Both the position numbers and the translations under genes were made by a program. A DNA stretch of 64,000 nt from Sweltsa coloradensis (Eukaryota > Arthropoda > Insecta > Plecoptera > Chloroperlidae): the NCBI GenBank assembly GCA_024449915.1, contig JAMZAV010003178.1:62001-126000 (forward strand), in the 5' to 3' direction. The notes below the pieces were generated by a model. It was not told the origin of the DNA. It did not search any database and saw nothing but the letters and a program-made list of their open reading frames with translations. This document shows, piece by piece, positions 45,259 to 56,800 of the stretch (positions are counted from its first letter, which is position 1; each line of letters starts with the position of its first letter).

Positions 45259-45677
45259 CATTGATATTAAACCCCTATAGTAGGCTAGATTAGCAGTCTC
45301 CTATACCTCCGCACAGGCGCGAGCGTAGCAAATTGAAGACTCAACCGGCCCATTTCAAGATGGCGATTTGGTGTTTTAATTTATGCTTTTTTAATGCAAT
45401 AAAGTATTTTACTGGATTGTTTGATATGGTTTTAGCTTGTGCAGCATGGTATTAAACAAAAGAAACAATACGAAGTGATTGCATAAGGGAATTTAGTAAT
45501 CATTTGGTGTTAAAGGCTAGTATGCTTACCTGTCAACCTGGCGGCAATCTTGAGAACTATTTGGCCACAAATCGCTCCCATTTGATTAACATGTAAACTG
45601 TCATTTTAAGATGGCTTCTAATTGTACCGGAAGTGGACCACCGACTGCTGGTCTAGCCAATTATATAGGATGTCTAT
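45259..45677 (+). mobile_element. P-element-like MITE with 8-bp duplication
   Basis: Flanked by GGTACAAC on both sides (45251-45258 and 45678-45685). It starts CATTGATATTAAA and ends GGATGTCTAT, with subterminal GTAGGCTAG and CTAGCC words. ATG at 45426 opens MVLACAAWY then a stop, a broken THAP start. It sits in gene C intron 2. Confidence 0.65.
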
Positions 45678-45685
45678 GGTACAAC

Positions 45686-47172
45686 AGATTTGAAAATTTA
45701 CCCGCTATAAGACACCAGCAGGGTAAGGAACAATTGAAATACATTTTGATATTAGCTAGTTCTAGTTGAGCTTTTCACGGTTCTTGTGAGGAAAATAATG
45801 TAATCTTTTAAAGAAAAAATGTACCTGTTTTATAATAGTTTCCACTTAAAACAATTCATTATGATTGTGCGGTGCCTACATTCCACCTACACCCACACCT
45901 ACACCATCCCACACACTCCACCAAGTAAAATAGTATGTTTTAAAATATTTTTGCATGGCAGACCAACACAATAGATGTAAGGCCTACATTAACTAATGTC
46001 ATTGTAAAGAAGACTTCCTAATTTTGTGCAAGAACAATATTTTAAATAACAAGATAATGGGATTTGATTAAAAAGATAAATTGTTTGACTTCGTTATCCC
46101 AAGAAAATATTATACCTACTGCGCACTATATTTACGAGGCACATACTAGCCTCCCCCCCCCCCCCCCAAGCACCTAAGCTCATAATAAATTAGTTTTCAC
46201 AAATTTCGATTTTGTTAAAAAAGTCCAAAATTGACCAAATTCCAAATTCATGAGTTTTTAATGGATGATTTCAATTTGTAAAATATATTAATGTAAGACT
46301 GTCCACGTATGTTTTATTAACAACTTTGCAAAGTTTTTATACGTTAATGCTTCTTGGTCGAGCGAATAGCTATTTGCTTACGGCAAAATGTGTCCTTCCC
46401 TCTTAATTGCACAAGGAATATCAAATTGATATTTATAAACAAGATTGCATTAAAAGTAATATCATGTCCTGCAGGCATTGTCCAAAAACGCTTAAAACTG
46501 TTCCCAAAACACAAGTTTCTAGAGAAGTTGCCTGCAATACTGAACTATACACACCTCACATTGCACATGTTGCTAAAATGAAGCTTTAATATGAAATAAT
46601 ATTCATTTGCGAACAATGTTGACAACTCGAAATTATATTCTCGGGTACGCTATGCCTCCTATATCATAATATGGTTTAAGATGTAAAATACAAAACACAC
46701 GAATTTTCCCTCTCCGAAAGGTGGGGAAATTTTTCTACGATATTTTGGAAACTATCCTCGTCTCGTGCATGGCTTGTTTTCTAAATTTTGATCCCATTCG
46801 CATGACCAAAATATTTGCAAACACAAATGTAATTTTTTGTCGATACATGAAAAAATCTGTGATATAAATGGAGAAAAGTGCTATGCACGATCGATAATTA
46901 AGTATTAAGTTATCTATCGAAGGGTGAAAACAGACAAGGGAATGTTTGTCCTCTAGACGCATGAGCGTCCGCTCCCACGACAATTACAAAAATCACTTAT
47001 TTTACGAATCTTTAAAAGCAAAATGTTAATTTTTTGGTACATGATATTATTATTTCAGGAAAAATAGCCGATTTTAAAAATTGGGATACTCATGTATTCA
47101 GCCAAGACAAAACAACAATATTTCGCTTTACTTTTAGTGTTTATTATTGTGAAATTGTATTTTTTGTTGCAG
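45686..47172. other. Gene C intron 2 sequence
   Basis: 46360-47000 is similar to gene B intron 2 (37740-38250) and to the sequence after gene D exon 2 (63709-64000): CACAAGTTTCTAGAGAAGTT, CTCGAAATTATATTCTCGG. A C run is at 46145-46167. No exon is seen. Confidence 0.5.
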
Positions 47173-47985
47173 ATCGAACACATCACTATCTCAACCTGGA
47201 CCGACATGGACATGAACACGGACGATCTTCCACTATAGCTCATAGAGCATAAATCAATCATCAAAGCAAATATAATTACAAGATACAATACACGTTCGAT
47301 TATTATTCGAATCATCTTTATTTCATAATAACCATATTTGTGAAACACAAGCATCTATGCTCATAAAAGATAATCCCAGCATTTATATCAAAATAGCATT
47401 TCCGTTTTATTTTATTTTTCAGATTCAGTAAGTAACAGGCGAAGTCAGTTTGTGTACAATACAAATAGAGTGTTTTATTTAAAATCAATCCCAAAAAATG
47501 CAACTCTAAAATTCTTACATTTTACATTCATTGTAACACAATTATCAACCTATGTTTATTTACATAAGCCTCGCATGCTTGCACTCAGAATAAGATACAG
47601 CCAACCATCCTGCATTGATGATTGACGGAAACTGTAAATCTTATATATTATTTTATTTGAACATTCGTATTTTTTGTTTCAAGATTTGTTTTGAAATGTG
47701 ACATCTTACTTAAACTTGCGACTTCTATTGACTCTGCGCGCAGGATCGACGTGTGTGTATCACGATTGAAGTTTTCAATTTAGAAGCTCATTATTGATAG
47801 TGAAAACTTAAAGTTAAAAATCTAAGATTGTAGCAACTTTATTGGTTGGCTCGTCACATTGATAATTTGGTATTCTCATTCATTTATAGATTGTAATTTG
47901 TGTACTATCAAGCATTATGTCAAAATCAAGTGTCATTATCAATATTTTAAATAAAGTTACATTAATAAAGTATAAAACTGATATG
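47173..47985 (+). other. Gene C 3' UTR exon with poly(A) signals
   Basis: Acceptor TTTGTTGCAG, then ATCGAACACATCACTATC. AATAAA at 47950-47955 and 47964-47969. It matches gene B at 38487 to about 39370, in order. Confidence 0.6.
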
Positions 47986-48773
47986 TTTGTGTTTATTTTG
48001 ATTCAGAAAGAGAAAATCAATCTCGAGGTATAATATTTTACTTCTTATGCTGGTATTACATCTGATATAACAAATTAAAATCATCTATCAATCAGCACTG
48101 GTTCAAGTCCAATTGCAAAATCATTTTTGTTAAATAAGGATATTTTTTATATAGTTGTATTAATTGCTAAATTATCTGGAAGACTTGCCTTGCTAGCTTG
48201 CTTACTTTTTCTACCTTTTTTCAAAAGGCAGTAAATCACCATTACCTAAATGTTCATGTAAAATATGAACGTTGTAGCCTTACCCGTTTGGTCAGAATAC
48301 CACGTTAATATCGCATTAAAAATAGAAGGGAAAAAAACGAAAAAGTACGATATTCATATGAAATATTTCTTCGATTATACCAAAATATGTGGCCGGTCGA
48401 AGTTCAGAGATTTCGAAGGTCCCCTCCAATTTTCATCAAGCTCGCATTACAGTGGCGTAGCGCAGAAGTCGCCCCCCCCCCGCGACATTGGCTTGAAAGC
48501 AGGTTTTTAGAGTGCATTTGGTGCGTTTTAGGAAAAAGTGGTGGGCTGAATGTAATAACGAAACAATGTAGTTTGTGTGCGTCAATTTGTTTTGTCGTCA
48601 TGTCGAGCTTACAATTCACAGCATGTACATGGCAACATATTAACGTTTGATTTTATTTTCGCCCCCCCCCCCCCCTCCCCCCCCATAACCGCCACTTCCC
48701 CGCGACGTAATAATAATGTATACATTTATCTACTAAAACCATGATAACATATTAATTATATCAACATCAACAT

Positions 48774-48804
<31 letters not shown>

Positions 48805-49869
48805 TATGATAAATTTTAAGTATTGATAAATCAAATAACTTACATTTTGATCCACCAACTGCAATTCTGGAACGTTTCCTAGCCGTTTGGGCTTTTATTT
48901 CACTCAATTCACAATGAAATTAAAATGTTAAAACATGAAAACATTGCGCACTGTTATCAACACATCCGATCCGACACCATATTTGACACCTACAGTCTCA
49001 CTCCCACGCTGAGATATGCATCTATCAGTGAGGGAGTCCGAGAGAGAACTGACCTCTGAAATAATTTTGTGTGAAGGGTGGAAACTAGCCACAAAACAAA
49101 GTTTATTGTTGGTGGGGGTAAGAGTAAAATTGAAGGTTCATTGGCATTGTCGGTGACATCGGACTGTTAGTTTTACAACACAAGTGCTATTTCGCTAATC
49201 CCATACATCCGGTATATTGAGTCTCCAAAATCGTGAACGATCCCAAGAATTTAGAATTTGAGAGCAAGACTGCCCCCCCCCCCCCGTCCCGTACCATCCT
49301 CGAAAGTCGTTGCTGCCATATTTATTGCATCGTGTAATTCAGGGAGCACACCGCCCTTAGTGGTCAAAGAGTACATGTTGGAACTAAATATTAATTTTAT
49401 TCATAAGCACGTATTTCGCACACAAACCCAACACAGACCAAATGCCGACCCACTACCGATCCCCTCACAATCACCCTTTTAGCACAGCCATCCATTTATG
49501 ACTTGGCTCGCCCATCTATACAACTCTTATAAGAGTTGTTGCAATAGCGTCTAAATATTTCCCTGTACAAAAACGGAAATGTTGGTTGCCTAGAAAATTC
49601 AATGGTGTCTTGTCTTATTTATAAAGAATATGATATTCAAATTGATAGTTGTGTGAATATTCTTGAGACCTGTGACTGATTTTCTGGCTGATACAACATT
49701 TTCCCGTAATTTTTATTTTATTTATTTTATTTTTTTGTGGGGCCCCGCGAAATTTTGTCATATTATTTAAAATACAATTTTGAGTGATTTGTTGTCTTAT
49801 TTGAAATTTTCATAAAATGCGATCTATTTCATCGCCCCCCCCCCCCCCCCCCCCCCCCCCGCCTCAGAG
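47986..49869. other. Intergenic between genes C and D, repeat debris
   Basis: A hAT-type end (CAGTGGCGTAGCGC, near 48452), C runs (48470, 48662 and 49835-49860), a (CAA)n tract at about 48762-48803, and an H2-like interior fragment at 48330-48425. No gene is seen. Confidence 0.45.
49835..49860 (+). repeat. Poly-C run of 26
   Basis: The longest pure homopolymer in the window. Its length may be unreliable in the assembly. Confidence 0.8.
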
Positions 49870-49996
49870 TGCTCGCATATTATGCCGTTTGCCCGATAGA
49901 GAGCGAACAGACAAAAAACAAAACACCCGAGCTATTTTTCTTGGGGTAACGTAACGTTTGTGGCATTGAAATGAAGTCTTCGCTTCGCTCATCCAA
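49870..49996 (-). mobile_element. H4 fold-back element fragment
   Basis: The end CTTCGCTTCGCTCATCCAA and the GCATATTATGCCGTTTGCCC block match the element at 57140-57404. Confidence 0.55.
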
Positions 49997-50309
49997 TAAT
50001 TTTTGAAGTGTGTACTGCAATATTGGCGTCATATGTTGCGAATGTACCACGGAACACCACCCGTTCACTGCTTTGAAAGCTCGAGATATAGCGACAGCAT
50101 TGGCAACACCGCAGAGCGTTTACCACTAGCGGTGACGGTGACCTTGGTGAGTAAGCGATCTCCTTAGTCCTTGGTGTGAAGTGCGATTGTGGGGTTCCCA
50201 ACTGAGTCGTCTCTTCACTCGACTCATTCGCCTCCCTGCTTTCCGCCAGCCACGACAGAGCTAACTTCGTTGTTCGTCATCGTGTTTCTTGAGAAGCAAA
50301 GTGAGCATC

Positions 50310-50322
50310 ATGGCATTTTGGG
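50310..50322 (+). CDS. Gene D exon 1, copy 1
   Basis: ATGGCATTTTGGG then GTAAGT. It lies closest to the conserved ATTGGCAACAC promoter word (about 50098). Confidence 0.65.
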
Positions 50323-53300
50323 GTAAGTTTATTCATGGTTTTTATTTAGTGTATGTTATTCAATAATCAATAGTCATTGGTGGTTGTGCGGAATGCGTGT
50401 GTTTATTCAAGAACATTTTAGATCTATTCGAAATGCGTGGCCCAATAAAATATACTCAATGCTACAAAACACTGCTACTCTGCAGTGGCGGATCTAGAGC
50501 TTATTCATTGGGGGAGGGTTGGTGAGTTAGCGATCTCCTTGGTCCTTGGTGTGAAGTGCGATTGTGGGGTTCCCAACTGAGTCGTCTCTTCACTCGACTC
50601 ATTCGCCTCCCTGCTTTCCGCCAGCCACGACAGAGCTAACTTCGTTGTTCGTCATCGTGTTTCTTGAGAAGCAAAGTGAGCATCATGGCATTTTGGGGTA
50701 AGTTTATTCATGGTTTTTATTTTGTGTATGTTATGTTATTCAATAATCAATAGTCATTGGTGGTTGTGCGGAATGCGTGTGTTTATTCAAGAACATTTTA
50801 GATCTATTCGAAATGCGTGGCCCAATAAAATATACTCAATGCTATAAAACACTGCTACTCTGCAGTGGCGGATCTAGAGCTTATTCATTGGGGGATGGGG
50901 GGGCGGTGGGGGGGGGGGTGATAATTTTTCAAGATTTTCGGATAATTGAAAACGAACTTGGTAGCAGGAGCGTATCCAGGAAGGGTAGGGGGGAGGGCGG
51001 GGGGGGAGAGAAAGTTCGGTTTTGCAAAACCAGTAAGGGTCCGAGTAAGGGTCTATCTTAAAGTTTCAGCCGATAGTGCCCCTATCATAATTCGCAAAAG
51101 GCATAAATTAAATAAATACATTCGTATTTTAGTCTACTCAAGTCGCAGAACTGATTTTAAGTGGGTGACATTATAATAATAGGATATAATAGGAGCCAAA
51201 ATTAATATGAAATGGTAATTGGCTTCGCAATGAAAATCGGAATCTCACGGGACGGGTCACGGGGGAGGCGATGGGCCAAGAAGATTACACCTGCGTTGCG
51301 TGTGATTTCACTAAACAACTCACAACCGTTCTTGAACTGGAAAACAATGCGAGTCTAGAATAGTGACGATCTCCGTATCATATGACACCAGGTGGCAACG
51401 TCGCGTCCACAAGGGACAATCACCCACCCGGGCACCCCTAATGTTGAGCATTTCAAATACAGAACACAATTATTCATGTATTTCAAATACGTATTTCTAA
51501 TTGTAAGTACATGCATTTTTATACAGCGCATGTCTACCCCTTCCCCCCCACCCCGATTCACGGAGATAATTTAGCATGTGCTACCTTCCTCCTACCGTGT
51601 TGGTTCCAGGGGCGAAACCAGGACCTCTGTAAAGGGTGGGACGATTGAGCTGCCGCAAGGCAACGCCGGGGGGTCTGGGGGGCGGGGGTAGCGCCCCCGC
51701 AGCTCAGCCCGGCAGATAATATTTTTATGAAGCTATGTCAAAAACGTGTTTAAATTGCTTTAGATAAAGTAATTTTAATGTTTTATTAGATTTACCATGC
51801 AGTTTGGTATGTTTGTCATCACGTTGCAGGATAAGTTATAATCATTATAGAATAAAATACCGAACCCCCCGGATCCGCCACTGCCTCTGGTTGCCACTGG
51901 TCGTTAGGTTCGGGGTAGGGGAAATTAAATCATTAGCATACCAAAAAGGGGGTCTGTCCAGGAGCTTGCCCCCAAGACTGGTTTTTGATTTGAGAGTAAT
52001 TTTGCAGCAACCTGTGCGTAACGTTCTAAAGCTATGTTTTATAAACTAGGAAACGCTCAGTTGGACGCGTTGATAAGCGAGCACGTGCTATAGCTAGACC
52101 CACATTGCACATTTTTTAAATTTAAAAATTTACGACGTTCGCGTTTCCAGTATTATTTATTATTGCCAAGGTATTTGGGTAAACCCGTGTTTAAATCTTT
52201 ACTTTAAAATCCACCGCCATCTAGAGGACCTTGACTCCTTGGGGAAACTATTTAAACTCTTTGTTGATAAATAATAGACTGCTTCCTCGAAAGTATTTTG
52301 ATTACTTCTAGGTGGCAGTGCATTAGAAACTTCGCGCGTCTTTTCGTTGCCATGGCAACGTTACTTTTGTTATAATGTAATTTCCATCTACACTACTTAT
52401 CGGATCAAAATAAAATTAACATATTCGTGACCGGACGGACATTCTAAATGATTTGGCTATCTCAGATTTTGTCGCCGTTGAGTTTGAAAAAAAAACTTTC
52501 GATTAACTTTAATGTAACTTTTTAACTTTTTGAACGATTTTGCCACAAAACTAATGGCATTCAATCGAGAACAAAGCTTGCGGATGGTGAAAATTTCAAC
52601 TCGATCCGAGCCTCCGTTCGAACGTTATCGCGAGACATACAAACAAAAAAAAAAAACAAACAAAAAACAAACAAAAAAAAAAAAAAAAAAAACAAAACCA
52701 GTGACTATTTTTTCCGGCAGAGTCAAATGGAAACGCTCGCTTCGCTCGCTTAACAAGTTGGGTAAAAATCACTTATTAGTGTGACTGACGTCATGGCCGC
52801 TCATAGCAATGAGTAGCAACGGCCAGTTTTTACTCCAAACACGATTTCGTTCCCATAGAAACGGCGGTCTTTCAAAGGCATCTGTAAACTTCAAGCCTTT
52901 TAGTATTTCTATAATCAAATGATAGGTCTACTAATGTGATATTATTATACCAAGCAGTCTCGTATCCAGGGTGTGGCCCGATGGGGCATGCCCCCCGACC
53001 CGAAATCTCAGCTTTCATTATATTCTGCAAAAAATCTAGGTCTACGTAACAAATGTGTCAACACGAAGTGATCAGTGAATCAGTGGCGGAACTTCGTTTC
53101 ATGGGCCCGCCCGCAAAGTTTCTATGCCCCCCCCCCCCCCCCCTAACAGATACAGTTACACAGGCTCAGGCTCAGTGCATGATCCAATGATAGATATCCT
53201 TGTACCATGGGCTCAGTGTTGAATTCAAGTCAGGCTTTTCATCCCGGGGGGGGGGGGGGGCTAGGGACCAAGTATGGGTGGTTTGGGGGTTAAAGCCCCC

Positions 53301-53819
53301 CAACAATAGCTAAGCAGTCGAAAATTTAGAAAATCAGGTTTTTAGAGTGCGTTTGGTGCGTTTTAGAAAAATGTTGTGGGCTGAATGCAATACCAAAATA
53401 ATGTAGTTTTTGTGTGTTATTGTTGTGTTGTGGACGCTAAAAGCTCCTAAAACACAATATTTTCTAAACAGGGTGAAATACTATGTTTTTTTTTACTACC
53501 GGTAAGTGTTTTTTTTACGGGGCCCCCTAAACTAGCCTTGCGGGCCCTGCGGGCGCCTAGTTTATTGTTATGATATGTACAAACAAAGACTAAGGCATTA
53601 ATTATCAAGTAACTTATTTTTAGGATAGAAATGTGACGGAGTATATCTCAATTTGCATCCTGCTTGATACAGCAAATTGTACCTTTCCAAACACCTCAAT
53701 AACAAAGTTTATTTGTTTAGGAATAAGTAAATAAATACTTATTCCAGACAATATATTCTTAGAGGTCATCACAAAGTGTAAATTATTATAATGTAATATG
53801 CTATGTGTGTGGAAATAAA

Positions 53820-53850
<31 letters not shown>

Positions 53851-56800
53851 GCCCTGAATCGATATTCATAATATTTTGCTGATATTCACGGTGTAGTTTA
53901 AAGGAAATAATTATTTAAAATACCATGCAAATTATATTAAAAGTAAAATGTATGCCATAAGTGCAATAAATTCAATTATTTTATAAAAAAACTTATACAA
54001 TATCCCATCCAGCAAACCCTTTTAAAAAAATCACCTGCCGCGCTGTTGTAGGGGGGGGGGACCCTGCATTGAAGCCGCGAAGTGGAGCACTTATTTGGGT
54101 GCCCCCCCCCCCCCGAAATATATTCCTGTCTACGCCACTGATACCAAGGCTTATCTTGTTCGTGTGATTACAGGCCCGCTGTAGTAAAAGTGGGGCCAAT
54201 TCAACAAATATCCAGTTCCTTAACATTATTGGAAAGCACATGGTCATAAGTGAACAGCGGAAAACGCATGTCGCTGTGTTCTTTCTCCGCGAAACTAGCG
54301 TACGTTGATTCGAGTAGTCATATCAGTCCGAGAGATGCGAGGCGAGGCGTGGAGGGCGCATGCTATACTGTAACCTTGAAGCCTACATGGGCCTAAAGCG
54401 ATGGGCCTATTATCGACGTCCCTCGATTATATCGCGATTTTAATTGCGATTGCACCGCCGTCTAGATGTAAATCTTAACGTCAAGATGGCGGTCTGTGGC
54501 TCTTATTTTGAGGTTATGTTGACTAGTAGACTTATTATTACAGTTGGTTATTATCAGGGTCACTCAGGATGCCTAGGAATAGTGTGTACTGCAGTGTTAC
54601 ACTAAATAAACTGATAAACACAGGCCAGTGACACAGGTGAACGAATCTATTATGTTTAGTTCTTTTGAATCTGCCGCTGATTAGGGACCTAAAGGCCGAT
54701 GCACAATTGCCCGGTAACGAGAACGGGAACGACAACGAGAACGGGAAGACGCTAACGTTATGGGCTTCGATGCACAATAGCCCGTGAAGAAAACCGACGG
54801 GAACAAATCAAATAATAAGTGTGTCAATTATATTTTGTTATTTTGTTATTCCGCTCATGTTTATTTAATTTATTTCGCGTATTACTCGCGTTTAAACCAT
54901 CAATCAGCTGATAAAATAGTGTCAGGCAGTGGACATCTTGATTCTGATTGGTTCCGGTAAGGTACTGAACGGGAACGTTACGGAAAGTTAAAACTTGGTG
55001 ATGTTCCCGTTGTCGTTGCCGGGATACGGGAACGACCGGCAACGAGAAGCTTTATTGTGCATCGTGTCGTAAGTAACAGTGTGATTCAACTTTCTTCCCG
55101 TTCTCGTTCTCGTTCCCGTTCTCGTTACCGGGCAATTGTGCATCGGCCTTAAGAGAATGGCGGACGGCAAACTACCGCCAACTTCACATCTCAACATTTG
55201 CCCGGTATATATCAGATCTCCACGTAAGTATATAGAGCTCAGTGGAGCTGACTGACTCAGCGGCTAATAGCCATCCCATAGATAATAATATACAAGTGCG
55301 CAGTGCACGCGTGGCCTTACCGCTGCTTTACACTTGACACTGACACTGACTGGCTTGACTTCTGGCATCAATCGGCAATCATGTCAAACATACCGCCAAC
55401 TGTTCGACAGTGCTCAATTTGTATTGAAAAAGGTAATGGTACGCTATATTGCGACTTTGTTTATTATATGAGACAATTTTTTTTTCTGAAACTCCTTTTC
55501 GGTTGAAAGTTCTTTATATTATTTAAAATAGAAACGTTAAACGTTTTGTGGGGATTTTTGTTTTATATTTTGGAGTATTTTAGTGAAAAACAAATGATTT
55601 TATTTTGCCCCCCCCCCCCCCCCCTCCCTCCCACCGAGAAGTTTCAACCTGTGTACACGGCATGCCCCTTAGAGGTCTGCACGGGCCGGGCTTGGGCCTT
55701 GTTTTGCATTTTGAGTCGGGCCCGGGCCGGGCCCGGGCCTGCTTTTCACTGAATGAGACGGGCTTTATCGGGCTTTATGATGTAATTTGAAATCGGTATG
55801 TGCGATTGTGATCATAGAAATGTTTTTCGACCAAATTTCAAAACGTTTTGTTTCTCATAATAGTAATTTTCATCCCCACCGTGATGTTCATTCATATATC
55901 CCAGGGTTTAAACTAAAAAATCCACATGCTATTGCTTTGAGTTTAACCTCTGAACGGGCTGTAACGGGCCTACTTAAACTTATGGCGGGCCCGGGCCGGG
56001 CCTGAAATTGCGGGCCCGGGCCGGGCCGGGCTTCTACAAGTAGGCCCGTGCAGACCTTTAATGCCCCTTAATACTTTAGTGTGATCAGTTTGCATTTTCT
56101 GGTGTAGGATTTTTTTTTGGGCCCCCCCCCCCCCCCCCAAAGGGAAGTTTTGGGGGGACTGATCTAATAACGGTCGGTTGCATTGCAAGAATGCAATTCT
56201 GCATTTTTTCCTACTATACTCAGCATTTTTACTACAATGGCTACATTACCCGGTCGTGAGTCGTGACTACTACATGTTCCGCGAAACTCGAAAGGTCCTT
56301 CTCCCTAAAGTAGTACTTTAAAAGTTACTACCGAGCTCGACAGCAGACAATCATCTGAACGGCTTTGGCTTTCGTTCACGAGAACATGTCAGTGAATCGA
56401 GTCTTGGAAGTTTTGTCCAAAACGCCAAATAGGCTCAATATTAGATTATAGTGAGCTAAGCATATAGTACGAACTAGAATGTAGATTTCTTTACAACATT
56501 GACATTTATTTCCTCAAAGAACTACTTGGCTATTATTTACAACTTTTACAATTACAACAACTATTTCTTTACAACATTGACATTTATTTCCTCAAAGAAC
56601 TACTGATAGTAACACTTTATAATCCCTCCCCCCCCCAAAAAAAAAACAAGTTCTGTGTGCGTCAGTGGTCAATTCTCTCAGCCGTTCTTAGTCCATCTCA
56701 TCTTCTAAACTGATGGTTTCATCGGGTTTCATGAACACATTATTTTGTAGAAACGAAGTATTTTTTTCTCATCTATGAGTTGTTATTTTTGACGTGTTAC

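Larger units (their letters stand above)
50144..50893 (+). repeat. 375-bp tandem duplication carrying exon 1 of gene D
   Basis: Units 50144-50518 and 50519-50893 are nearly identical, with only a handful of differences. Each contains 5' UTR sequence, the ATG exon (MAFWG), its GTAAGT donor, early intron 1 sequence and the left end of a hAT-like element (CAGTGGCGGATCTAGAG). Confidence 0.9.
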
